A stretch of DNA of 24,307 bases from CALKCV01 sp964609515 (GTDB lineage Bacteria > Cyanobacteriota > Cyanobacteriia > Cyanobacteriales > Microcoleaceae), in NCBI GenBank assembly GCA_964609515.1, contig CAZSTZ010000093.1, positions 1-24,307 of the forward strand, written 5' to 3'. Shown piece after piece: positions 14,110-21,584 of this stretch. Position numbers and translations under genes: made by a program. Numbering within the stretch: the stretch's first letter is position 1; every line of letters starts with the position of its first letter. Under the pieces are notes generated by a model that did no database searches, was not told the DNA's origin, and was given only the letters and a program-made list of their open reading frames with translations.

Positions 14110-14144
14110 AAGGTGCGCGTTGCGCACCTTAAAACTTTTTTTTT
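14110..14144 (+). terminator. Candidate Rho-independent terminator of ppx
   Basis: Perfect hairpin AAGGTGCGC (14110-14118), loop GTT, GCGCACCTT (14122-14130), followed after AAAAC by nine T residues (14136-14144). The 5-nt gap before the T-run is longer than ideal. The GGTGCGC core recurs at 14214-14230, so it may also be a dispersed palindrome. Confidence 0.5.
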
Positions 14145-14213
14145 CGTCCGTCTGGAAATGAAATGTTGCTAATTTAAGTCGGTTGCTGTAGGGTCCCGAA
14201 TTATTTTTAGTAG

Positions 14214-14230
14214 GGTGCGCTGCGCGCACC
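14214..14230. repeat. GGTGCGC-TGC-GCGCACC palindrome
   Basis: A 7-bp perfect stem with 3-nt loop, sharing its stem sequence with the hairpin at 14110-14130. It sits 16 bp past the stop of the minus-strand DUF6887-type gene and could terminate it. Confidence 0.5.
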
Positions 14231-14246
14231 TTGCAATTAACCTTTG

Positions 14247-14447
14247 TTAATTTTGACGTAGTTTTTCAATAAACTTTGGATAATTTTTCATCTCTTCTAC
14301 CGAGTTTAAAGCTGGCATTTTTATCCAGTTTGCTTCTGCGTGTAACTTGTCAACATAAGCGTAGAAAGCTTCATTATCATCTCGATGAGCGAGAAAATAA
14401 GTTTTTAACTCTTTTATGCTCATTTTGTCAAAATTAGGTTTGTTCAT
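14247..14447 (-). CDS. DUF6887-type small protein
   Basis: A 66-residue, mostly helical protein of a cyanobacterial small family that I recall as DUF6887. Its opening PNFDKMSIKELKTYFLAHRDDNEAFYAYVD is the characteristic part; a WIKMPALNS loop and a charged helix end it. No catalytic motif is visible and no function is established. An upstream ATG at 14468 is possible, but the one at 14447 has GGAG eight bases before it and matches family starts. The gene overlaps the end of the DUF6888-type gene by 14 bp, in a different frame, implying translational coupling. Confidence 0.75.
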   Translation of the reverse strand: MNKPNFDKMSIKELKTYFLAHRDDNEAFYAYVDKLHAEANWIKMPALNSVEEMKNYPKFIEKLRQN

Positions 14448-14619
14448 CAACGTATCTCCATTCTCCATTAGGGTAAATTTCTATGACATTTTCTTCCCCC
14501 ACTAACATAAACACGTTACCCGTGCGTTCGTCTATTCGTACTATGCTAACAGGTTGGAACATTTTGGTGGCCCAACAACAAAGAATAAAGCATTTCAATG
14601 CTTGTGCTGCCGTAAGAAT
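14434..14619 (-). CDS. DUF6888-type small protein with apparent ATT start
   Basis: This frame encodes 61 residues: ILTAAQALKCFILCC, then MFQPVSIVRIDERTGN, VFMLVGEENVIEIYP and NGEWRYVDEQT. This is the pattern of a small cyanobacterial family (recalled as DUF6888) that normally pairs with DUF6887. Family proteins start with Met directly before this Thr-Ala-Gln-Ala stretch. Here the position has ATT (14619-14617), with AAGGAG at 14633-14628 eight bases ahead and an in-frame TAA upstream. The only conventional alternative is TTG at 14598, with no ribosome site. It may use a rare ATT start, or be a start-lost gene. Standard ORF callers would miss it. Confidence 0.65.
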   Translation of the reverse strand: MLTAAQALKCFILCCWATKMFQPVSIVRIDERTGNVFMLVGEENVIEIYPNGEWRYVDEQT

Positions 14620-14627
14620 TTCTTTTT

Positions 14628-14633
14628 CTCCTT
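14628..14633 (-). promoter_or_regulatory. Shine-Dalgarno site deciding the ATT start
   Basis: AAGGAG on the minus strand, eight bases before ATT at 14619, an ideal spacing. No ATG, GTG or TTG lies in range of this site in the same frame. Confidence 0.6.
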
Positions 14634-14804
14634 ACTCGAACTCTGCACCTTCAATTTTAGCCTGTCGAGTAGCTTGTTGTCAAGAAAAACTAGAAAAATG
14701 TAGCTTTGGTAACAGCAAAATATTACTAATTGCCCTAATAAGTAGCCATGGCTCAAACTCCAAAAATTTAAGCTTTTTTTGTAATTTCAGGGAACTTTTA
14801 GTTT

Positions 14805-14810
14805 TATAAT
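14805..14810 (+). promoter_or_regulatory. Candidate -10 box of the truncated cupin-family gene
   Basis: A perfect TATAAT 35 bp before the ATG at 14846. No convincing -35 is present at standard spacing. Confidence 0.4.
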
Positions 14811-14845
14811 AGAGGATATTGCCCAAACAACTACAGGAGCAATTA

Positions 14846-15140
14846 ATGAAAAACCGAGATTTTCTGCTAGCTGAAGATGGCGAATTAAAGCCGTGCCCCC
14901 AGGTCAGCGAATGGAAATTGTTAAAAGAATCTTATCGCTTTTACCGCTTTTTAACTGAGGTAGAAGACATTTTTGAAAATGCCCTAGAAAAAGGTATCGA
15001 AGAAATTAGTTATTTGCCAGAAATTCGCCGTTTGGTCGGGCAGCTTACTCTTAATTCTTATTGGATGCTCCCCTCAAGACCCAGAACCTTGCTCTAAAAC
15101 TGGAACTTCTGTTATAATACTATCTGACGAGAAAAGCTAA
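14846..15140 (+). pseudogene. Frameshifted, truncated N-terminus of a cyanobacterial cupin-type protein
   Basis: ATG at 14846 with GGAG seven bases ahead opens 83 codons rich in conserved-looking features (DGELKPCPQVSEWKLLKESYR; RRLVGQLTLNSYW). The frame then goes RPRTLL-stop. In the +1 frame the text continues QDPEPCSKTGTSVIILSDE, which is what I recall after NSYW in cyanobacterial cysteine-dioxygenase-like cupins. One extra C in the CCCC run at 15070-15073 explains the shift. A second stop comes at 15138-15140, and the metal-binding cupin part with its His residues is missing, so the gene is also truncated. The family call is from memory; the frameshift itself is seen in the sequence. Promoter and ribosome site look intact, so it may still be expressed. 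Confidence 0.6.
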
Positions 15141-15152
15141 AAAGTTTTAGCT
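15135..15152. terminator. AGCTAAAA inverted repeat at the truncation point
   Basis: AGCTAAAA (15135-15142), loop AG, TTTTAGCT (15145-15152). It lies exactly where the cupin-type pseudogene breaks off and 28 bp before selO. It could be a weak terminator or a scar of the event that removed the rest of the gene. Confidence 0.35.
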
Positions 15153-15179
15153 AATTGCTAATAGCTAACTGTTGATTGA

Positions 15180-16601
15180 ATGTCTAACCCATTTTTTACT
15201 CTCAATTACGAGCCCGCTTTCCAAAGTTTGGGCGGCGACTATTACGACGAAGTGTCGGCGGCAGAATTTCCCCAACACGTCCTGCGCTTCCGCAACGATC
15301 GCCTCCTACCAAAGTTAGGACTAGACCCCAAAGATGTCGGCGACGAACACTTTATCGACGCTTTTGGTAAGTTTCATTGCGTCGGACCTTTCCTCGCGAT
15401 GCGCTATCACGGCTATCAGTTCGGGGAATATAACGCCTACTTGGGGGACGGCAGGGGCTTTCTCTACGGTCAAGCGCGAGGTATCGATGGCGAGTTATAC
15501 GATTTAGGTACTAAAGGTTCCGGTCAAACGCCCTATTCTCGCAACGCCGACGGCAGACTCACTCTTAAGGGTGGAATTCGCGAGGTGTTGGCAGGGGAAA
15601 TGTTGCACCGCTTGGGGGTGAAAACTTCTCGCTGTCTGAGTTTGGTAGAAACGGGGGAATCTCTCTGGCGGGGCGACGAACCTTCGCCAACGCGGTCTTC
15701 GGTGATGGTGCGTTTGAGCCGATCGCACGTTCGCTTCGGTACTTTTGAAAGGCTGAATTTTTTCCGCCGCAAGGATTTAATTCAAAAGTTATTAGACCAT
15801 GTAATTTACTATTATTACTTCCACTTGCTGGAGGAAGAAAAAGAGCGAACGCCCCAAGAACTCTACGCCCTTTTTTACGCAGAGTTAGTTAAGCGGGTTG
15901 CCAAACTCGCGGCGCAGTGGATGGCTGCCGGTTTTTGTCATGGAGTTTTGAATACCGATAATATGTCAATTACTGGAGAAAGTTTCGACTACGGACCTTA
16001 TGCTTTTATTCCCAGTTATAAACCCGGTTTTACAGCGGCTTATTTCGATTATTCCGGACTGTATTGTTACGGCAACCAACCGCAAATTTGCCACGACAAT
16101 TTGACTAAGTTACAAAAACCTTTGGCGGCGGTTATCGAAAAAAGCGATATGGAGGCCGCTTTGGCGCAATTTGGGGAGCATTATGCCGTTGAATATCGGC
16201 AGTTGATGGTTAATAGATTGGGTTTCGAGAATTTGCCCGCCCCAGAAGCAGAAGAATTGCTGAAATTAACCGTTAAATTCTTGCAGGAAACTCAAATTGG
16301 CTATCACGATTTCTTTGTAGAATTGCGCCAGCAATTTTCTCGGGAGTGGCGCCACGATGCCAGTAATATTTTTGGCGACAAGGAACCGAATAAGTTATTA
16401 GATGCTTGGCGGGATTTCTATTATCATTTATTGCAAGCTCTCTCCACGGACGAACTGGATGAAATGGGGGAAAGGTTGCGGCGAAAAAATCCCAAACAAG
16501 GTTTAATTCGACCTGTTATCGAATCAGTTTGGGAGTCTATTACTGTTGAGGATAATTGGCAGCCTTTTTACGATTTGATTGACCGCATCCACGAAGGTTG
16601 A
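15180..16601 (+). CDS. selO: Protein adenylyltransferase SelO (YdiU, UPF0061)
   Basis: SelO is a pseudokinase-fold enzyme that transfers AMP from ATP to Ser, Thr or Tyr of proteins; bacterial YdiU has also been reported to UMPylate. The 473-residue product has LGTKGSGQTPYSR (109-121, with Lys112 as nucleotide-binding Lys), GGIREVLAGEML (131-142), SSVMVRLSRSHVRFGTFE (173-190) and the metal/catalytic segment GVLNTDNMSITGESFDYGP (255-273, with D260, N261 and D270). Bacterial forms lack the C-terminal selenocysteine, and this one ends in a charged tail without Cys. ATG at 15180 is 39 bp after the truncated cupin-type gene. It is likely cytoplasmic and linked to redox stress (family knowledge). 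Confidence 0.93.
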   Translation: MSNPFFTLNYEPAFQSLGGDYYDEVSAAEFPQHVLRFRNDRLLPKLGLDPKDVGDEHFIDAFGKFHCVGPFLAMRYHGYQFGEYNAYLGDGRGFLYGQARGIDGELYDLGTKGSGQTPYSRNADGRLTLKGGIREVLAGEMLHRLGVKTSRCLSLVETGESLWRGDEPSPTRSSVMVRLSRSHVRFGTFERLNFFRRKDLIQKLLDHVIYYYYFHLLEEEKERTPQELYALFYAELVKRVAKLAAQWMAAGFCHGVLNTDNMSITGESFDYGPYAFIPSYKPGFTAAYFDYSGLYCYGNQPQICHDNLTKLQKPLAAVIEKSDMEAALAQFGEHYAVEYRQLMVNRLGFENLPAPEAEELLKLTVKFLQETQIGYHDFFVELRQQFSREWRHDASNIFGDKEPNKLLDAWRDFYYHLLQALSTDELDEMGERLRRKNPKQGLIRPVIESVWESITVEDNWQPFYDLIDRIHEG

Positions 16602-16606
16602 TAATA

Positions 16607-16648
16607 GGGAATTGGGAATTGGGAATTGGGAATTGGGAATGGGAATTG
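16607..16648. repeat. GGGAATT heptamer tandem repeat
   Basis: About five units of GGGAATT, another heptamer variant, starting six bases after the selO stop. Confidence 0.85.
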
Positions 16649-16716
16649 CCTATTATCAGTTCTCAATTTAGATGAGTTTATTTGTTATAATAAACTTAAG
16701 AAAAGAAGAGGAATTG

Positions 16717-16749
16717 AGAAACCAGGTTTTTTGAAAAAACCTGGTTTCT
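16717..16749. terminator. Perfect 33-bp AAACCAGG palindrome between convergent genes
   Basis: AGAAACCAGGTTTTTT and AAAAAACCTGGTTTCT pair over 16 bp around a single G. It is the A/T-centred variant of the AAACCCGG family. It lies between convergent selO and the TPR gene, and the T- and A-runs within the stem would suit two-way termination. Confidence 0.55.
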
Positions 16750-16790
16750 GAAATACCGAAAAACAACCAATTTTAATTATTAATTGTTAA

Positions 16791-18077
16791 TTAATAATCT
16801 CTTCTATCCCTTTCTAAATCGGCGATTACTTTTTGCCAATACCATTCTTCTTCCATTCCGGGGAAATTTTCCCTGGATTGTTCGATTAATCTTTCTGCTA
16901 TTTCCCAATAACCTCCTACCATTCTTAATAGTTTCTCTCGCAAACGTTTCTTGTCTTGATTTGTATTAGCTTTTTGCTTTTTTTTCGGAGAAGAAGATTG
17001 TATTTGTTTGAGGCGGTCTAAGGTTTTTTGGTAATTATTCCAATCTCCTTTATCGCCAAATATTTTAACGGCATTTTCATAATCATCGATGGCTTTTTTC
17101 ATTTCTTCTAACCGGGAATGAGCTATGCCGCGATGGTAATAAGCTTTGGCATTTTCAGGGTTAATTTCTAAGGCTTTATTGTAATCCTTAATTGCCAAAC
17201 CGTAATTGCCCAGATCCCGTAAAGCATTGCCGCGACTGATATAAGTTGTCGAGTTGTTTGGGTCGATTTCTAGAGCTTTATTAAAATCGGCGATCGCTCC
17301 TTTATTATCTCCCATTTCTGCGCGAACAATTCCCCGGTTGCGATAGGCTAAAACATTGCGAGGTGCGAACTGCAAAGCTTTATCAAAATCGGCAATTGCC
17401 CGCTGGTTATTTCCCATTTTATAGAAAATAATTCCCCGACAGCAATAAGCTTTAGCATCTCGGGAATCTACCTGTAAAGCCCAGTTTAAATCTTCGATTG
17501 CTTGACGGCGATCGCCCTTTTCAAACTTCCTCAAAATTTGGGCGATATATTCCTCCTCGCTTGGCAATGGTAGGGGGGGTTTAATTTCCTTTTTTTTTAC
17601 TGGTGGCGGTGGAGGTTGAAGTTGTTTAATTTTCTCCAAACATTTGCGACAATTGACCGTATCTTTTTGTTCTAAATAAAACTCTGCCGCTTGTTTGAAA
17701 TTAGCGCTCGCCTCCTCATTTTTTCCCTGGCGGGCATAAGCGTTACCCAGAAGTTGATAGGCAGGGGCGCAATTAATTTCGATGGCGATCGCTGCCGATG
17801 CATCCTCAATTGTCTTCTCGATATTTCCCCCGGCAAAATAGGCCATACTTCGACCTAAATAAACTTCTGTTTTATTAGAATTAATCGACAAAGATTGGGT
17901 ATAATCTTCTATGGCATCTTGCCGATTTCCTAAGTCAAATTTTGCCAAACCTCGTCGATAATAAGCATCGGCAAAATTGGGGTTTATTTCTATGGCGCGA
18001 TTAAAATCCGCGATCGCCCCTCGATAGTCTCCAGCAGCAGCTTTATCGCAACCGCTTTCGTATAGTTCTCGTTCCAT
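16791..18077 (-). CDS. TPR protein with cyanobacterial WYW-DLERDR C-terminal motif
   Basis: A 428-residue soluble protein, probably a protein-protein scaffold. Residues 1-140 hold about four TPR units (for example GDYRGAIADFNRAIEINPN). Residues 150-175 are a Pro/Lys linker (PPPPPVKKKEIKPPLPLP). Residues 176-340 hold four to five more TPRs (AIADFDKALQFAPR; AIKDYNKALEINPE). After a Lys-rich linker (364-378), the last 50 residues contain ERLIEQSRENFPGMEEEWYW and KVIADLERDRR, a C-terminal signature I recall in many cyanobacterial proteins of unknown role. No signal peptide or membrane segment. It lies 131 bp downstream of the exporter gene on the same strand, with a palindromic repeat between, so co-transcription is uncertain. 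Confidence 0.88.
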   Translation of the reverse strand: MERELYESGCDKAAAGDYRGAIADFNRAIEINPNFADAYYRRGLAKFDLGNRQDAIEDYTQSLSINSNKTEVYLGRSMAYFAGGNIEKTIEDASAAIAIEINCAPAYQLLGNAYARQGKNEEASANFKQAAEFYLEQKDTVNCRKCLEKIKQLQPPPPPVKKKEIKPPLPLPSEEEYIAQILRKFEKGDRRQAIEDLNWALQVDSRDAKAYCCRGIIFYKMGNNQRAIADFDKALQFAPRNVLAYRNRGIVRAEMGDNKGAIADFNKALEIDPNNSTTYISRGNALRDLGNYGLAIKDYNKALEINPENAKAYYHRGIAHSRLEEMKKAIDDYENAVKIFGDKGDWNNYQKTLDRLKQIQSSSPKKKQKANTNQDKKRLREKLLRMVGGYWEIAERLIEQSRENFPGMEEEWYWQKVIADLERDRRDY

Positions 18078-18156
18078 CGCTTTAATTTAGGTTGGTTTTG
18101 GAGGCATTATAGCATAGAGAGTCGGTCAAGTATTGCCAGAAACTCCTTGATATTTC

Positions 18157-18188
18157 AGAAACCCGGTTTTTTTGAAAAACCGGGTTTC
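18157..18188. repeat. AAACCCGG palindrome between ABC exporter and TPR genes
   Basis: GAAACCCGG (18158-18166) pairs with CCGGGTTTC (18180-18188) around a T-run and A-run that can extend the stem. It starts 21 bp past the exporter stop and could attenuate read-through into the TPR gene. Confidence 0.75.
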
Positions 18189-18208
18189 ACAGGCCGTTTG
18201 AAAAAACC

Positions 18209-20332
18209 CTACAAGCGGACGACGAATTGGGCGCGATCGATAACCGACGGACGGTGACTGATTAAAATGGTCGTTTTGCCCCGACGAGAGGCCAATAACC
18301 TTTGCAAAACCTCCGACTCGCTGGCGGGATCTAAACCGGCGGTAGATTCGTCTAAAATCAAAATCGGCGGGTTGGTGACAATGGCGCGGGCGATCGCCAA
18401 CCGCTGTCGCTGCCCTCCGGAAAGATTCGCCCCAAATTCTCCCAAAACCGTTTGATACTTCTCGGGCAACTTACCGATAAATTCATCCGCCGCCGCTATC
18501 CGACAAGCTTTGACTATTTCCTCGAAGGTTGCTTCTGGGGCTGCCAAGCGGAAGTTATCAATAATCGACCGACTCCAAAAATGGGCATCTTGGGGCACTA
18601 ATACCACCTGTCGTCGCAAACAATCTAAAGAGAGGTCTTGTAAGTTATAGATGCCGATGCGGATATTACCGGAGGACAAGGGATATAACCCCGCGATTAA
18701 TTTTGCTAGGGTACTTTTACCGCAACCGGACTCGCCAATAAGAGCGATCGCTTTGCCCCCAGGAAATGTGGCGGAAAAGTTTTCTAATAAGTCAAGTCTT
18801 CCCGGATAATGAAAGTTAATATCCCTGCAAATAATCTCGGAATTACTAGCAATTTTAGCTAATGGTTTTTGCTCGTCGCCTTTTGTTTCTGGCGTCGCTT
18901 CGATAACTTCTCCTAAGCGTTGAGTTGCGGTTTTTACTCTGGTCATTTCGTCCATCAATCCCACTAGGGTACTAATAAAATTATTGAGGTTGGCAGCGAG
19001 GGCGATAAAAGCTAATAATTGACCGATAGTTAATTCTTCTGCTATTACTAAATTGCTGCCCAACCAAATTAGAGTTATAGCCCCCACGCTGCTGACTGCT
19101 TCTGAAAAAATATCGTTAAAAATGCCAATTTGATTGGTACCATAGCTGAGGTTTGCCAGCCGCCCAAAACGCCCTTGAAATTCCTCCCAGAACAAAGGGG
19201 CGCTGCTGGTAGCTTTGAGAGTTAGAGAACCTTTAAAAGTCTCGACTAATACTCCTTGATTTTCCGCTTCTAAAGCTAATAATTTTCGATTTTTTTGCTC
19301 CAAAATTGGCAGCATTAGAATAGTAGAAAAGGTCATCAATACGGCAATTAACAGAGCAAATAGCGCCAAATAACTGCTATAAAAAAACATGAAAGCGACG
19401 GAAACTAAGGCAATAAAAAATTGACTGGGAATGGCGATAATAGTTTGAGAAACTAATTGATTGATTTCTTGGATGTCGGTTAAGCGACTGACAATTTCGC
19501 CGCTGCGCCGGGTTTCGTAATAGGTTAAGGGCAAGCGGAGGATTTGTCTGCCAAATTCCATGACTAATCCTAGTTCTAAGCGTTGGGCAAAATGAGCGAT
19601 CGCGTTAGATTGAACTAACTCCAGACAGCCGCTAAATAAACTGATAATAATGACGGCGATCGCCACGCTAGCTAATAACTGAGTATCCCCTCTAACTAAT
19701 ACGTCGTCGGTGAGTATTTGGATGAGAAAAGGAGAAGCAATAGAGAGCAAACCCAAGACAATATTTAAGAGAAAAACTAAACTCAAAACGCTGCGATATT
19801 TCCAAATTTGTCTCAGCCATTGCCCCAAATTGCTGCCCGGTTCTTCCGTTCCAGTAAAAAAGCGTTTTGGGTCCGGTTCTAACAGCAAACAAACCCAATC
19901 TTCCCACCCTTCTGCCAACTCTTTTTTTGACAGATAGCGAATGCCGATTGCCGGGTCTGCAATAACGTATTTATTACCTTTTTTTCCATATAAAACTACC
20001 CAATGATAGCCTTGCCAGTGAATAATTGCGGGTAGTGGTGCCCTGTCTAGTTGCTCTAAAATTTCGGCAGATGCCCGGACGCTTCTGGCATTAAAACCGA
20101 TAATTTCTGCTCCCTGTTTTAAACCTAATAAAGTAGTTCCTTGTTGGCGAGTTCCTGCGGCTTCTCTTAATCTATTTATGGTTAAATTTTTACCGTAATA
20201 TTTAGCAATAGAAGCCAAACAAGCAGCGCCGCAATCTTCCTCGCTTTGTTGGGAGACGATTTGGTATTTTTTAAAGCTGTTAACTTCGCCGTAATCTGGC
20301 GTACCCTGGAAAATTGGAATTAGTTCTAACAT
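18209..20332 (-). CDS. C39-peptidase-containing ABC exporter (bacteriocin/RiPP type)
   Basis: A bifunctional inner-membrane exporter: the N-terminal C39 Cys protease removes a double-glycine-type leader, and the ABC half pumps out the cargo. In 707 residues: the C39 domain (about 20-155) has Cys34 in EEDCGAACL, His110 in GYHWVVLYG and Asp126 in IADPAIG, all intact. The transmembrane region (about 175-455) is followed by the nucleotide-binding domain with Walker A GESGCGKST (533-541), LSGGQRQRLA (637-646), Walker B ILILDE (657-662) and H-loop His693. The intact triad argues for active processing rather than a degenerate C39-like domain. The partner adaptor is the divergent HlyD gene at 20541, across the assembly gap. 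No double-glycine precursor is visible in the window. Confidence 0.95.
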   Translation of the reverse strand: MLELIPIFQGTPDYGEVNSFKKYQIVSQQSEEDCGAACLASIAKYYGKNLTINRLREAAGTRQQGTTLLGLKQGAEIIGFNARSVRASAEILEQLDRAPLPAIIHWQGYHWVVLYGKKGNKYVIADPAIGIRYLSKKELAEGWEDWVCLLLEPDPKRFFTGTEEPGSNLGQWLRQIWKYRSVLSLVFLLNIVLGLLSIASPFLIQILTDDVLVRGDTQLLASVAIAVIIISLFSGCLELVQSNAIAHFAQRLELGLVMEFGRQILRLPLTYYETRRSGEIVSRLTDIQEINQLVSQTIIAIPSQFFIALVSVAFMFFYSSYLALFALLIAVLMTFSTILMLPILEQKNRKLLALEAENQGVLVETFKGSLTLKATSSAPLFWEEFQGRFGRLANLSYGTNQIGIFNDIFSEAVSSVGAITLIWLGSNLVIAEELTIGQLLAFIALAANLNNFISTLVGLMDEMTRVKTATQRLGEVIEATPETKGDEQKPLAKIASNSEIICRDINFHYPGRLDLLENFSATFPGGKAIALIGESGCGKSTLAKLIAGLYPLSSGNIRIGIYNLQDLSLDCLRRQVVLVPQDAHFWSRSIIDNFRLAAPEATFEEIVKACRIAAADEFIGKLPEKYQTVLGEFGANLSGGQRQRLAIARAIVTNPPILILDESTAGLDPASESEVLQRLLASRRGKTTILISHRPSVIDRAQFVVRL

Positions 20333-20380
20333 AAGTTTTTTGATGTTTAATTGATTGGATTTAGGGGCGGTTAAGAAACC

Positions 20381-20480
20381 NNNNNNNNNNNNNNNNNNNN
20401 NNNNNNNNNNNNNNNNNNNNNNNNNNNNNNNNNNNNNNNNNNNNNNNNNNNNNNNNNNNNNNNNNNNNNNNNNNNNNNNN
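20381..20480. other. Assembly gap (100 N)
   Basis: Exactly 100 N, a conventional placeholder, so the true length is unknown. The last bases before it are AAGAAACC, the beginning of the AAACCCGG repeat, which suggests assembly broke in a repeat block. The gap sits between the divergent starts of the exporter and HlyD genes and may hide promoters or a small gene. Confidence 0.98.
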
Positions 20481-20540
20481 AGCTTTTTGTCAATTGTTAA
20501 TTGTCAAGCGTCAGTTGTTAATTATTAATTGTTAGTTATT

Positions 20541-21584
20541 ATGGATGATTTTCAAAGCGATGAATTTCTGCCGCCCCTCAGTCGTTGGACGACTTTAGGA
20601 GGGTTATTTCTGGCGGGAACTTTTGGGGCTTTAGTGGCTCTCGCTAGCGTTATTAAATATAGTCCTACGGTTAAGACGACAGCGATCGCTCGACCGGCAG
20701 GAGAGGTGCGCATCGTCCAAGCGGCAGCGGAAGGCAGGGTTGAAAGTATCGAGGTCAAGGAAAATGAAGAAGTGGAGAAGGGAGAGGCGATCGCTCGCAT
20801 CGATAGTTTGCCACTCTTGCGACAAAAGAATCATGTACGAGACAACATCGAACAATGTAAGGTGGAACTAGAACAGGTTAACGGACAACTAAAATCTATA
20901 GAAGCTCAGATTATAGCAAATTTAGAAATGCTCGGTTATTACCCGGAACTAAGTCCCAGCGAGGAATCTCTGGAATCGTGGTTGGTGATGTTATCGAGAT
21001 CTATGCCTAATTTAGCGCAGGAGTTGGGGAAGGAAAGACGGAACTTGTTAATTAAACGCACGGAATTAATTAAAGATATCACTAAAGGCAATAAAGAACT
21101 TTATCAATTGGGGATTAAATTAGATAACAGCGCCATCCGATCGCCCATCGACGGCACTATTCTCAAGTTAAACTTGCGCAACCCCGGGCAGGTGGTGGAG
21201 GTGGGAACGGCGGTTGCTACTATCGTTCCGACAGAAGTGCCCTTGGTGTTTAAAGCGAGAGTACAAGTCGCAGATATCGGTAGAGTCAGGATAGGCCAAA
21301 GGGTACAAATTCGCGTTTCTGCCTATCCCTTTCCCGACTACGGCATTCTCAACGGCACCGTTACGAGTATTTCACCAGATGCCTTTACTCCCGATAATAT
21401 AATTAGCGGTGGCGGCGAGGTTTATTACGAGGCAACGATCGCCCCGGAGAGAGGTTTTTTAGGAGAAGGCGATCGGGTGTATCCCATCCAGTCGGGAATG
21501 GAAGCGAGGGCAGATATTATTACTTCCGAAGAAACGGTTTTAACTTTTGTCTTAAGGAAAGCGAGATTAACAATTAACAATTAG
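20541..21584 (+). CDS. HlyD-family periplasmic adaptor (membrane fusion protein)
   Basis: Links an inner-membrane ABC exporter to an outer-membrane channel in type I secretion. The 347-residue product has a short cytoplasmic lead, one membrane helix (about residues 18-38) and a barrel/lipoyl half (AAAEGRVESIEVKENEEVEKGEAIARID). A short coiled-coil hairpin follows (about 88-180), then the second lipoyl half IRSPIDGTILKLNLRNPGQVVEVG, and a beta-barrel (VARVQ-type strands, GQRVQIRVSAYPFPDYG). The hairpin is shorter than in toxin-type HlyD. ATG at 20541 is preferred over TTG at 20529. Its partner is almost certainly the C39 ABC exporter across the gap. Its stop abuts four tandem GTTCGTAGTA repeats. 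Confidence 0.92.
   Translation: MDDFQSDEFLPPLSRWTTLGGLFLAGTFGALVALASVIKYSPTVKTTAIARPAGEVRIVQAAAEGRVESIEVKENEEVEKGEAIARIDSLPLLRQKNHVRDNIEQCKVELEQVNGQLKSIEAQIIANLEMLGYYPELSPSEESLESWLVMLSRSMPNLAQELGKERRNLLIKRTELIKDITKGNKELYQLGIKLDNSAIRSPIDGTILKLNLRNPGQVVEVGTAVATIVPTEVPLVFKARVQVADIGRVRIGQRVQIRVSAYPFPDYGILNGTVTSISPDAFTPDNIISGGGEVYYEATIAPERGFLGEGDRVYPIQSGMEARADIITSEETVLTFVLRKARLTINN

Noticed and set aside
14483..14809. 108-codon plus-strand frame
   Set aside because: It is antisense to the DUF6888-type gene, whose minus-strand peptide has clear family features.
16020..16040. AAACCCGGTTTT inside selO as another repeat copy
   Set aside because: It encodes part of a continuous SelO segment (YKPGFTAAYFD) with no second arm; treated as coincidence. 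The same holds for a similar string near 22670.
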